From: Streptomyces sp. NBC_00690
GTDB taxonomy: Bacteria > Actinomycetota > Actinomycetes > Streptomycetales > Streptomycetaceae
Assembly (NCBI RefSeq): GCF_036226685.1
Contig: NZ_CP109009.1
Span: 2,294,001 to 2,358,000, forward strand
Direction of reading: 5' to 3'
Length of the DNA stretch: 64,000 nt
Position 1 is the first letter of the stretch, and each line of letters begins with the position of its first letter. The notes beneath the pieces were generated by a model that saw only the letters and a list, made by a program, of their open reading frames with translations, was not told the DNA's origin and searched no databases. Position numbers and translations under genes: made by a program. This document shows positions 51,862 through 59,124 of this stretch, in pieces.

Positions 51862-52683
51862 TCAGCGACGCCCGCGCTGGCGCGGTGACCCCGCTCGCCG
51901 TGCCCCCCGGTGATCGCTGTGGAGCCGGAACAGATCCGCCCACTGCTCCGCGTCGAGGTCCTTGGGCAGTTGTCGGGGGCGGATGCCGTGCCGTTGCACC
52001 CACTGCCCGATGTGATGGCCGGGCAGGCCCGGCGCCGCGCCGGCGATGATCTCGGGCAGGGTGCGCCCCCGGCCGGTGAACACGCGGTGGGCGAGATCCT
52101 GGTACTCACGGCGAGCCGGGTGCGGCAGAAGCGGGCGGTCACGGCGGGTGATGGTCATCAGCCCGCCGTCGACGGTGGGCCGTGGGCGAAACGCCGTCGA
52201 CGGCACTCGGGCGACCAGTCCGAAGCGGTACCACGGCCACCACTGGGCCGTCATCAACGTCGCCCCGCCCACCGCGGCCCGCCGCCGGGCCACCTCCCAC
52301 TGCACCAGCAGCACCGCATCGGTCCAGTCGGGCGAGGTGAGGATGTGGCGGAGCATCGGGGTCGTCTCATGGAAGGGAAGGTTCCCAACGAGGACGTGCG
52401 GGCTGGTCGGGGCCTGGTAGCGGAGGAAGTCACCGGGGACGACGGTGGTGCGCCCCCGGGTGCGCCGCGCAAGCCGGGCGGCATGCCTGGGGTCGATCTC
52501 GATACCGGTGAGGGGACGTCCCAGGGTCTCCAGCGGCAGCGTCAGTGCGCCGTCGCCGCTGCCGATCTCGATGATCGGTCCTTCGGTACGGGCGACGAGG
52601 TCAATGACGGTGGTGATGGTGGTGCGGTCGGTGAGGAAATTCTGACCGAGTTCATGACGGCCAGAACGGTGGTGCGTGGGCAC
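51862..52683 (-). CDS. erm: 23S rRNA (adenine-N6)-methyltransferase, Erm family
   Basis: This 273-aa enzyme methylates A2058 (E. coli numbering) of 23S rRNA, conferring macrolide-lincosamide-streptogramin B resistance. Erm signatures: HELGQNFLTD at the N-terminus, IIEIGSGDGALTLPLETLGRPLTGIEIDPRHA (SAM binding), VVPGDFLRYQAP and NLPFHETTPMLRHIL (catalytic N-L-P-F). The C-terminal domain is short, as in monomethylating Lrm/ErmO-type enzymes of streptomycetes. The GTG at 52683 follows GGAG by about 5 nt. That site is paired in a leader attenuator. Its promoter carries a WhiB7-type box, so inducible expression is likely. Confidence 0.92.
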   Translation of the reverse strand: MPTHHRSGRHELGQNFLTDRTTITTVIDLVARTEGPIIEIGSGDGALTLPLETLGRPLTGIEIDPRHAARLARRTRGRTTVVPGDFLRYQAPTSPHVLVGNLPFHETTPMLRHILTSPDWTDAVLLVQWEVARRRAAVGGATLMTAQWWPWYRFGLVARVPSTAFRPRPTVDGGLMTITRRDRPLLPHPARREYQDLAHRVFTGRGRTLPEIIAGAAPGLPGHHIGQWVQRHGIRPRQLPKDLDAEQWADLFRLHSDHRGARRAGSPRQRGRR

Positions 52684-52686
52684 AGG

Positions 52687-52737
52687 ATCTCCGCGACTTC
52701 GAGGTGATCCGGGCAGCACGGGATGCCGCTCGGAGAT
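52687..52737 (-). promoter_or_regulatory. Hairpin sequestering the erm ribosome-binding site
   Basis: On the transcript ATCTCCG (52737-52731) pairs with CGGAGAT (52693-52687), which contains the erm Shine-Dalgarno sequence, across a 37-nt loop. In the uninduced state erm translation would be blocked. Confidence 0.55.
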
Positions 52738-52747
52738 GACTCACGGA

Positions 52748-52787
52748 AGCGGCGGAGCGATTCGGGAGGTGAGGACGATCCGCCGCT
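52748..52787 (-). promoter_or_regulatory. Leader-overlapping hairpin of the erm attenuator
   Basis: AGCGGCGGA (52787-52779) pairs perfectly with TCCGCCGCT (52756-52748). The 5' arm overlaps the leader-peptide stop codon, so a ribosome stalled on the leader would melt or displace it. Confidence 0.6.
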
Positions 52788-52836
52788 AGGCGCGGCGCAG
52801 CCTCATCACTGCGATCCCACAGGAGATTCCACACAT
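52786..52836 (-). CDS. erm leader peptide with an MRLR arrest motif
   Basis: A 16-residue ORF, MCGISCGIAVMRLRRA, begins at the ATG at 52836 and ends in TAG. It carries MRLR near its end, the same Arg-x-Arg type macrolide-dependent arrest motif known from the ErmD leader. The predicted transcription start coincides with its ATG, so it is probably leaderless. Downstream hairpins fit translational attenuation of erm. Confidence 0.75.
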   Translation of the reverse strand: MCGISCGIAVMRLRRA

Positions 52837-52843
52837 GGGGGCG

Positions 52844-52882
52844 AGCCTAGGCGGGCGGTGGTGGGGGCTCGCAACTCATTTT
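52844..52882 (-). promoter_or_regulatory. WhiB7-type promoter for the erm leader
   Basis: On the minus strand AAAAT (52882-52878) is followed after 3 nt by a -35-like TTGCGA (52874-52869), a 19-nt spacer and -10 TAGGCT (52849-52844). An AT-rich box directly upstream of the -35 is the hallmark of WhiB7-activated promoters. Confidence 0.65.
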
Positions 52883-52925
52883 CGGCGCCCGAGAGGCGGC
52901 GGGCGCCGGTGCACTAGCCGGGGCG

Positions 52926-53252
52926 CTAGGGCTGGTGCGCGCCGCCCGGGTTGGCCGCGATCGTCTCATGGTGACGGATCACCTCGGCGATGATGAAGTT
53001 GAGCAACTTCTCCGCGAACGCCGGGTCGAGCCGGGCATCCTCCGAGAGGCTGCGCAGCCGCTCGATCTGGCGGGACTCGCGCGCCGGGTCAGCGGCCGGG
53101 AGTTGGTGGTGCGCCTTGAGATGACCGACCTGCTGGGTGCACTTGAAGCGCTCGGCGAGCATATAGACGAGGGCGGCGTCGATGTTGTCGATGCTTCCGC
53201 GCAGCCGATCCAGCTCGGCCCGTACGTTCTCGTCGATGTCCCTGGTCGTCAT
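52926..53252 (-). CDS. Chorismate mutase (AroQ-type)
   Basis: This 108-aa all-helical enzyme converts chorismate to prephenate, the branch point to Phe and Tyr. The sequence follows the AroQ pattern: ELDRLRGSIDNIDAALVYMLAERFKCTQQVGHLK (catalytic Arg and Lys), LPAADPARESRQIERLR and FAEKLLNFIIAEVIRHHE. It is a monofunctional single-domain form. Adjacent genes (erm and an AraC regulator) do not suggest a dedicated pathway. It starts 11 nt upstream-strand of the AraC gene end, so cotranscription with that regulator gene (which ends at 53264) is not implied: both are on the minus strand and the AraC gene would be the upstream member. Confidence 0.88.
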   Translation of the reverse strand: MTTRDIDENVRAELDRLRGSIDNIDAALVYMLAERFKCTQQVGHLKAHHQLPAADPARESRQIERLRSLSEDARLDPAFAEKLLNFIIAEVIRHHETIAANPGGAHQP

Positions 53253-53263
53253 GGTTGGTGAGC

Positions 53264-54148
53264 TTACGTGGACCGGGTGCTGATGGTGGGCGGGTGTTCA
53301 GGGTCTGGGATGCGGTCGCTCCAGCCCCCCGGTACGGAACGTCCCTGCTGCTCACGGAAGCGGACGGGCGCGGTGCCCACACGCCGGGTGAACAGCCGGG
53401 AGAAGTACGCGGGGTCCTCGTAGCCGACGCGGCGGGCGATGGATGCGACGGAGAGTTCGGTGGCGGCGAGGAGCTCTCGGGCCCGTCTCAGTCGGATGGA
53501 GAGCAGATAGTCCTTGGGGCTGCATCCCGCGCCCCGGCGCACGGCGGTGCGCAGTTCGGCCGGGGTCATCCCGTGCCGGGCGGCGTGCTCGGCGACGGAC
53601 AGGGGTTGGAAGGCGTCCCGGGCCAGCGCGGTGAGCACGGGGTCGCCTGCGGGGCTGGTGTCGGCGCGGGCGCGGCGCAGGGCGACGAGGAGTTCATGGA
53701 CGGCAGCCGCGGTTTCGACCTCCAGGAGGGGGTTTCCCCGGCGGGCGGCCCGGGCGATCCGGCCGATCGCGGCGCGTGGTCCCGCCGCGTCCGAGAGCGG
53801 GACCACGGGCAGGTCAGGGTCGATGTAGCCGAGTTCGGTGTACGTGTCGGTCGCGGGGCCGTCGAAGTCGACGAAGCTCTCGTCCCAGCCGCCGGGGTCG
53901 GGTCCGTAGTGGTGGGGGACGCCGGGGGTGATCCAGATCAGGGCGGGTGCGGTGACGGCGAGGCGCTGCCCGTCGGGCGCGCGGAACCAGCCGCTCCCCG
54001 AGCTGATCACCACGGCCACATGGTGGTCCAGCGTGCGCGGCCCCACGGTCGGAAGGCTGCCGTGTTGTAGACCGACACCGAGGCAGACCAGACCGAGCCG
54101 ACGATGGACCGCACCTGGGGTGAAGTAACGCATCCAGGTGTGATACAT
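53264..54148 (-). CDS. AraC-family transcriptional regulator
   Basis: This 294-aa regulator has an N-terminal cupin-like sugar-sensing domain (about residues 15-150, with DHHVAVVISSGSGWFRAPDGQ and ITPGVPHHYGPDPGGWDESFVDFDG) and a C-terminal double helix-turn-helix (about residues 190-285, with PLSVAEHAARHGMTPAELRTAVRRGAGCSPKDYLLSIRLRRARELLA and SVASIARRVGYEDPAYFSRLFTRRVG). The GTG/ATG choice: ATG at 54148 gives MYHTWMRYFTPG. It is divergent from the GH35 gene with 114 nt between starts, and repeated TGTCCA-type boxes there are candidate operators. Control of that glycosidase is likely. Confidence 0.92.
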   Translation of the reverse strand: MYHTWMRYFTPGAVHRRLGLVCLGVGLQHGSLPTVGPRTLDHHVAVVISSGSGWFRAPDGQRLAVTAPALIWITPGVPHHYGPDPGGWDESFVDFDGPATDTYTELGYIDPDLPVVPLSDAAGPRAAIGRIARAARRGNPLLEVETAAAVHELLVALRRARADTSPAGDPVLTALARDAFQPLSVAEHAARHGMTPAELRTAVRRGAGCSPKDYLLSIRLRRARELLAATELSVASIARRVGYEDPAYFSRLFTRRVGTAPVRFREQQGRSVPGGWSDRIPDPEHPPTISTRST

Positions 54149-54262
54149 CCGCCTTTGCCCCTTCTTGGCTGATCGTCTGCGCTTCTCCGCGCTCGCTTGT
54201 GTCCAAACAGTGCCGATCTTTGTCCATGGACCGGTCGGCCGCCAGGGGTCAAAGGTGGGCAG
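54149..54262. promoter_or_regulatory. Divergent promoter region with repeated TGTCCA boxes
   Basis: GTGTCCAAA (about 54210) and TTGTCCATG (about 54221-54229) form a direct repeat, spaced about two helical turns, between the AraC gene and the glycosidase gene. AraC proteins usually bind such directly repeated sites. Confidence 0.35.
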
Positions 54263-56002
54263 GTGGCTGAATTCGGCGTGGGTGAGACGGACTTTCTGCT
54301 CGATGGACGGCCGGTGCGGCTGCTCTCGGGCGCGCTGCACTACTTCCGAGTACACGAGGGGCAGTGGGACCACCGGTTGGCGATGCTCCGCGCGATGGGC
54401 CTGAACTGCGTGGAGACGTACGTTCCGTGGAATCTCCACGAGCCCGCCCGCGGCGAGTACACGGATGTGGAGGCGCTGGGCCGGTTCCTCGATGCCGCAC
54501 AGAAGGCGGGTCTGTGGGCGATCGTGCGCCCGGGGCCGTACATCTGCGCCGAGTGGGAGAACGGCGGATTGCCGATGTGGCTGACCGGACTGGTCGGCCG
54601 ACGGGTGCGCACCGACGACGCCGAATACCTGGCGGCCGTGGACGGTTGGTTCACCACACTCCTCCCCCAGGTCGTGGAGCGCCAGATCGACCGCGGCGGC
54701 CCGGTGATCATGGTCCAGGCGGAGAACGAGTACGGGAGCTACGGCAGCGACCACGGCTATCTGCGGCACGTGGCGGACGTCCTGCGCGACTGCGGGGTGA
54801 GCGTCCCGCTGTTCACGTCGGACGGGCCCGAGGACCACATGCTCACCGGCGGTTCGCTGCCGGACGTGCTCGCCACCGTCAACTTCGGGTCGGGCGCCAT
54901 GGACGCCTTCGCCGCCCTGCGCCGCCACCGGCCGACGGGACCGCTGATGTGCATGGAGTTCTGGTGCGGCTGGTTCGCCCACTGGGGCGACGAGTGCGTG
55001 ACCCGGGACGCGGCGCAGGCAGCGAAGGAACTCCGCGAGATCCTGGAGCTGGGCGGCTCGGTCAACCTCTACATGGCGCACGGCGGTACCAACTTCGCCG
55101 GCTGGGCGGGCGCCAACCGGGCCGGCACCCTGCACGACGGACTGTTGGAACCGACGGTGACGTCCTACGACTACGACGCACCGATCGACGAGTCGGGACG
55201 TCCGACGGCGAAGTTCTGGGCCTTCCGGGAGGTCTTCGCCGAATACGCCGAGGAGCCGCTACCCGAGGTCCCGCCCGCTCCCCCGCTCCTGGGCACGGGT
55301 CTCGATGTGCGTCCGGCCGACTGGTCACCGCTCGATGCCGTCCTGGACGCGGTCGGCGACCCGGAGACGATGACCCCGACCCCGCCGACGTTCGAGGAGT
55401 TGGGCGTGGACCGCGGCCTGGTCCGCTACCGGGTCCGGGTACCTGGTCCGCGCCGACCGTATCCGCTGCGCGCCTCCGGGCTGCGCGACCGGGCGGTGGT
55501 GTACGTGGACGGCGTACGGACCGGGGTCCTCAGCGAGGACCACGAAACCCTCCCCGACCTGGTCCCGGGCCCTGCCGAGGTGGACTTCTGGGTGGAGTCG
55601 CAGGGCCGGGTCAACTACGGTCCGCGCCTGGGCGAACCGAAGGGCATCACGGGTGGCGTGCTGCACGAGCGCCAGTATCTGCACGGTGTACGGGCACGGG
55701 GTCTACGGCTGGCTTCGTTCACCCCGGAAGCGGTTGAGAGTGTGTCGTTCCTGCCCGCGGAATCGGGCGGGCCGGGCCTGTACCGCGCCTCGGTGGAGAT
55801 CGAGGCGCCCGGGGACGCCCGGGTCGAACTGCCCGGGTGGACCCGGGGCTTCCTCTGGGTAAACGGCTTCTGCCTGGGCCGGTACTGGTGGGTCGGCCCC
55901 CAACAGGGCCTGTTCCTGCCGGGGTCGGTGCTCAGACAGGGCACGAACGACATCTGGGTCCTGGAGCTGGAGGAGGCGGGGGCAGGAATCACCCTGCGCT
56001 GA
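54263..56002 (+). CDS. Beta-galactosidase, glycoside hydrolase family 35
   Basis: This 579-aa hydrolase has the GH35 TIM barrel with LLSGALHYFRVHEGQWDHRLAMLRAMGLNCVETYVPWNLHEP near the N-terminus, RPGPYICAEWENGGLPMWL, VQAENEYGSYGSDHGYL (acid/base Glu in AENEYG) and CMEFWCGWFAHWG (nucleophile Glu in MEFW). The C-terminal 200 residues are beta-sandwich domains ending in FLWVNGFCLGRYWWVGPQ. No signal peptide is visible, so it should act inside the cell on imported beta-galactosides. The GTG at 54263 is chosen over an upstream start that adds unrelated residues; AAAGG lies upstream. Confidence 0.93.
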   Translation: MAEFGVGETDFLLDGRPVRLLSGALHYFRVHEGQWDHRLAMLRAMGLNCVETYVPWNLHEPARGEYTDVEALGRFLDAAQKAGLWAIVRPGPYICAEWENGGLPMWLTGLVGRRVRTDDAEYLAAVDGWFTTLLPQVVERQIDRGGPVIMVQAENEYGSYGSDHGYLRHVADVLRDCGVSVPLFTSDGPEDHMLTGGSLPDVLATVNFGSGAMDAFAALRRHRPTGPLMCMEFWCGWFAHWGDECVTRDAAQAAKELREILELGGSVNLYMAHGGTNFAGWAGANRAGTLHDGLLEPTVTSYDYDAPIDESGRPTAKFWAFREVFAEYAEEPLPEVPPAPPLLGTGLDVRPADWSPLDAVLDAVGDPETMTPTPPTFEELGVDRGLVRYRVRVPGPRRPYPLRASGLRDRAVVYVDGVRTGVLSEDHETLPDLVPGPAEVDFWVESQGRVNYGPRLGEPKGITGGVLHERQYLHGVRARGLRLASFTPEAVESVSFLPAESGGPGLYRASVEIEAPGDARVELPGWTRGFLWVNGFCLGRYWWVGPQQGLFLPGSVLRQGTNDIWVLELEEAGAGITLR

Positions 56003-56074
56003 CCGGCCTCACCCGGATATTTGCTGCTGCTGAATGAAGGTCTCTCTCATCACATGACAATCCACCCATAATCG

Positions 56075-56104
56075 TTGACCGCGACGGAGACTGCTTCCTA
56101 CGCT
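56075..56104 (+). promoter_or_regulatory. Candidate sigma-70-type promoter
   Basis: TTGACC (56075-56080) and TACGCT (56099-56104) are spaced by 18 nt, 74 nt upstream of the small secreted-protein GTG at 56178. It fits the housekeeping consensus well for Streptomyces. Confidence 0.5.
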
Positions 56105-56177
56105 CAAGTCAACGCGGTGCGGCGCACGGTTTTTGATCTCCCCGTCCGGGACTCCCGGACCGTCCGGAGGAGTGTCC

Positions 56178-56432
56178 GTGAGAACTGGCACCAAGCTCCC
56201 ATCCAAGAAGCGTGCGCTCAGCATCCTGGTGACGGTGCTCCCGCTGGTGATGCTGGCGGGAACGACCACGTCCGCGCGGGGCTCACCACTGCGGGCACTC
56301 CGTGAACGACCGAACCCAAGCCCGGAGCCGAGATGTACGGCCGCCGTGACGGGGCGCGTCGACTCCGCGTACCGCCAGTGCGGAGTCAGCGGCGGACATT
56401 GGGTCCGCCCACCCCGCCCACGAGAACGCTGA
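56178..56432 (+). CDS. Small putative secreted protein, unknown function
   Basis: This 84-aa product has a strong Shine-Dalgarno site (GGAGGAG 5 nt upstream of the GTG at 56178) and a hydrophobic segment (RALSILVTVLPLVMLAGTTTSA) after a Lys/Arg-rich start, a plausible signal peptide. The rest is Arg/Pro-rich, with two cysteines (PRCTAAV and YRQCGVS) that could form a disulfide. I know no homologue. Being very short, it may also be a peptide of regulatory or toxin type (speculative). Confidence 0.5.
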   Translation: MRTGTKLPSKKRALSILVTVLPLVMLAGTTTSARGSPLRALRERPNPSPEPRCTAAVTGRVDSAYRQCGVSGGHWVRPPRPRER

Positions 56433-56541
56433 TCCCCACCCGTTCACACCGACCGCGCCCCTCCCTCACGCAGGGACACCCCCGTCCCCCCACACGCCTC
56501 GCCCCCGATGCCTGGTGCTCCGCATCGGGGGCGAGGTCCGT

Positions 56542-56760
56542 TCACAGGCCCGGGCGGGCCTTGATCTCGTCTATGAAGTCGGCCCACGCGTGAGCGGGAA
56601 TGAGGAGAGCAGGGCCATGGGGGTTCTTGCTGTCCCTCACCGGCAACAGGCCGACGTGGAGATGTGCCACCTCGACGCAGGCAGCGCCGTCCCCATTGCT
56701 ATAGCTGGACTTGCGCCAGCCGGTGAGCACTGAGGACTCAGGAACGGTCGTCATCTTCAT
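56542..56760 (-). CDS. DUF397 family protein
   Basis: This 72-aa protein has the DUF397 pattern: GWRKSSYSNGDGAACVEVAHL, VPVRDSKNPHGPALLI-type block, then AWADFIDEI. DUF397 proteins occur almost only in actinobacteria, next to an XRE-family regulator, where they are thought to work as small partners of that regulator in development or antibiotic control (BldB-like connections). The start overlaps the end of the upstream regulator gene (stop at 56738), consistent with translational coupling. Confidence 0.9.
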   Translation of the reverse strand: MKMTTVPESSVLTGWRKSSYSNGDGAACVEVAHLHVGLLPVRDSKNPHGPALLIPAHAWADFIDEIKARPGL

Positions 56761-57601
56761 ATCCTTCTTCGTACCCCTTCAGGTAACTGCGGAGGAGGTC
56801 GAGCGACTCCCTCTCCGGCAGAGCCATGGAGCGAGCCACGTCGAAGCGCTGGGTCAGACCGAGAACGCCTTTTGGCGACTCGACCAGTTCGCCGGAAATA
56901 AAGCTCTCTGCGTACCCGAGCGTAGCGCCGCTTGCCAGGGTCAGGAGGCTCAGACTCCCACCCAGCAGGGGGTGCTGGCCACGGGCAAAGGGCAAGATCT
57001 GAACCGAGATGTTCCAACTCTGAGCAGCCGTGAGAAGGTGAGCGATTTGGCCAGCCATGCAGCTCATTCGACCCATGGGGCGCTTAACGGCCGCCTCATC
57101 CATGATGGCCCAGTAGAGCAGCGGTTCTTCACGCTCAAAGATCTGCTTGCGCCGCATCCGCGTGCCAACCCGGCTTTCAACGTCATCCCCCGCAAATCCG
57201 GGAAGCGACGCTTAGAACAGGGCACGAGCGTAACCCTCGGTTTGAAGTAGACCTGGCACCAGGCTGCACTCAAAAACCTGAATTCGGGCGGCGCTCTTTT
57301 CGCTTTCCACGATCGTTCGCCCATAGTCAGGAATCGTCGAGTCCTGAGCCATGTCCAGGAGTTCGACGAACAATCCGTGGGTGCGGAAATGGGCATCCAA
57401 CGCCTGAGCCAGTGCCTCCGACGGTAACTGCTCCCCGCGCTCCACCCGGCTGAGATATGTGTGCGGATACGTCACCCGCTCCGCGAGCGCGCGCTGTGAC
57501 AGGCCCTCTTCCATCCGCAGGCGCTGCAAGCGACGCCCCAGCACCGTGCGCGGAGTGGGTTTCCCGCCGTCCTCGTTGTTTAGCTCCACGATCGAACTCA
57601 C
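56738..57601 (-). pseudogene. XRE/Scr1-type regulator interrupted by an in-frame TAA
   Basis: The frame encodes an N-terminal Cro/C1 helix-turn-helix (LGRRLQRLRMEEGLSQRALAERVTYPHTYLSRVERGEQLP) followed by the DUF5753/Scr1-type domain (FVELLDMAQDST through YARALF, then ASLPGFAGDDVESRVGTRMRRKQI and on to LLRSYLKGYEEGYEDD). A TAA stop at 57214-57212 sits exactly in frame between EGYARALF and ASLPGFAGDD; the frame on either side is continuous and highly conserved in type. So this is a single nonsense change, not a frameshift. A GTG at 57601 (AGGGAA upstream) or 57619 starts it. Partner DUF397 gene follows. Unless suppressed, the regulator is truncated after about 130 residues. Confidence 0.8.
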
Positions 57602-57797
57602 CTTCAATTCCCTGTCCACAGAGACCCTTTGGTGACAGGCAGAACAGGTACCTGACGTGCCCTTTCATCGATGGTAGTAGCGACGCCTCGGCAGCCGGGG
57701 CGGAATCTCTCGCTCGATATATCTGGCCACAACGAGAACCCCCGCAACCGGTTGAGCGGCGCGGGGGTATTGGCCAACGCTTGAAAGGAGCGTCGGC

Positions 57798-57914
57798 ATG
57801 ACCAACGCTATCGACCACTTCCCCGCTCTACGCCTTTCCGCCTCCCCAACGTCCGAAGACCGGTCTCCGATGACGCAAAAGTCCGCCCCCGGGACTGCCG
57901 GGGCCGTTCGATGA
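57798..57914 (+). CDS. 38-aa upstream ORF coupled to an ATP-binding protein
   Basis: The ATG at 57798 follows AAAGGAG by 7 nt and opens MTNAIDHFPALRLSASPTSEDRSPMTQKSAPGTAGAVR, ending in TGA at 57912-57914. That stop overlaps the ATG of the next gene by 4 nt (ATGA). Strong ribosome-binding site and exact coupling support translation. No known family is recognised. Confidence 0.6.
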   Translation: MTNAIDHFPALRLSASPTSEDRSPMTQKSAPGTAGAVR

Positions 57915-58327
57915 GCGAGACCTGTGGCAGCGCCTTCACCTTGTCCCGATGGCGGCCGACTCCCCGTAGCGTCGGGCAGGCCAGGACCGAATTCCGGGAA
58001 GTCCTCAACGGCTGGGGACTCGCCCCCATCGAACAGGCCGCGCTGATCGTGCTCTCGGAGTTGCTGACCAATGCCGTGCGGCACGCACGCGTACCCGGGC
58101 GGGACATCGAGACCCGCTATCTGCCGCTCTGGCGCGGGGTGCGGATCGAAGTGCATGACGCTTCCGAGGTACGGCCGCGGCTGACCGTACCCGCGGTGGA
58201 TGCGACAGGAGGCAGGGGGCTTCCGCTGGTGGCGGCTCTCTCCGATGCCTGGGGCGTCGCCTCGCGCACTGGCCCCGGGAAGATCGTCTGGGCCGAGCTG
58301 ACCCTCCCGGAGCTGTCCAGCGGATGA
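57911..58327 (+). CDS. ATP-binding protein (anti-sigma-factor-like HATPase)
   Basis: This 138-aa protein has a GHKL/HATPase_c fold like SpoIIAB/RsbW-type anti-sigma kinases. The N box is LSELLTNAVRHARVPG and the G1-type region is VPAVDATGGRGLPLVAALSDAWGV. Such stand-alone domains in streptomycetes inhibit sigma factors or phosphorylate anti-anti-sigma partners. It is divergent from the XRE/DUF397 pair and preceded by the coupled 38-aa ORF. No sigma or anti-anti-sigma gene lies next to it. Confidence 0.88.
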   Translation: MSETCGSAFTLSRWRPTPRSVGQARTEFREVLNGWGLAPIEQAALIVLSELLTNAVRHARVPGRDIETRYLPLWRGVRIEVHDASEVRPRLTVPAVDATGGRGLPLVAALSDAWGVASRTGPGKIVWAELTLPELSSG

Positions 58328-58415
58328 GGTACGCACCCCTGGCCGTGGTCATGATCCGACGTACGGCCAGGGGCGCAGGCGTGTGTCCGAGGTGTGTACG
58401 GACCGGGCCCGCACC

Positions 58416-59042
58416 CTACGAGGTGAAAGCCCCCACCGGCAGGCCGAGTTCGCGTTCCGCGACGATGAAGACGAGTTCTTCGACCGTGCCGTAGTTGACG
58501 GCCTTGCGCATGGCGGCCTGGACGCTGAGCCCGTCGAGTACGGCGAGGATGCGCGAGGCGCTGACCCGGGGGTCGGCCGAGGTGAAGTCGCCGGATTCGA
58601 TGCCCTCGTCGATCAGGCCGGCCAGTTGCTCGACGTCCGCACCCATCCGGGCGGCGACCGCGCTGTGCAGTGCGGGCCGTTTGCGGCCCAGCCTCCAGGC
58701 ATCCAGCCAGAGCAGGTTCATCCGGTCGCGATCTCCGGCGGTGTGGAACCGCAGCAGGGCGAGCAGCCGGTCGACCGGTAGCTCCGCCGTCTCGACGACG
58801 GCGTCGATCTCGCGGCTCTCCGCCACGGCGGCTGCCGTGAACGCTTCGGCGAGCAGGCTGTCAACCGAGGGGAAGTAGTGGCTGACCAGGCTGCCTGCCA
58901 CCCCCAGCCGGTCGGCGACGCTCCGGAGCGTGATGTGTTCCAGCCCCTCGCTCAGGGCCAGGGCCGAGGCTGCGGCCACGATCTCCGCGCGCCGGTCTTC
59001 GGCGGACTTCCGACGGACTTTGGCTCTAGGGGTTGACGTCAC
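58416..59042 (-). CDS. TetR-family transcriptional repressor
   Basis: This 208-aa regulator has an N-terminal helix-turn-helix (RRAEIVAAASALALSEGLEHITLRSVADRLGVAGSLVSHYFPS, about residues 15-57) and a C-terminal ligand domain (LLALLRFHTAGDRDRMNLLWLDAWRLGRKRPAL and ASRILAVLDGLSVQAAMRKA). The chosen GTG at 59042 gives MTSTPRAKVRRKS; a TTG at 59078 would overlap the operator. It is divergent from the NCS1 permease gene, and an 18-bp palindrome lies between them. It probably represses the permease/hydrolase pair and perhaps itself. Confidence 0.92.
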   Translation of the reverse strand: MTSTPRAKVRRKSAEDRRAEIVAAASALALSEGLEHITLRSVADRLGVAGSLVSHYFPSVDSLLAEAFTAAAVAESREIDAVVETAELPVDRLLALLRFHTAGDRDRMNLLWLDAWRLGRKRPALHSAVAARMGADVEQLAGLIDEGIESGDFTSADPRVSASRILAVLDGLSVQAAMRKAVNYGTVEELVFIVAERELGLPVGAFTS

Positions 59043-59054
59043 GGGGAGGACTCT

Positions 59055-59095
59055 ATTGACTGCTCGCTCAACAGGCAATTGAGCACATGCTCAAT
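59055..59095. promoter_or_regulatory. Candidate TetR operators in the divergent promoter
   Basis: ATTGAGCA-CA-TGCTCAAT (59078-59095) is a perfect 8-2-8 palindrome. A related, less perfect element ATTGACTGCTCGCTCAAC lies at 59055-59072. Both lie between the TetR start and the permease start at 59125. Confidence 0.75.
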
Positions 59096-59124
59096 AAGGC
59101 TCTGCACCAGTTCAGGAGCGTCCC

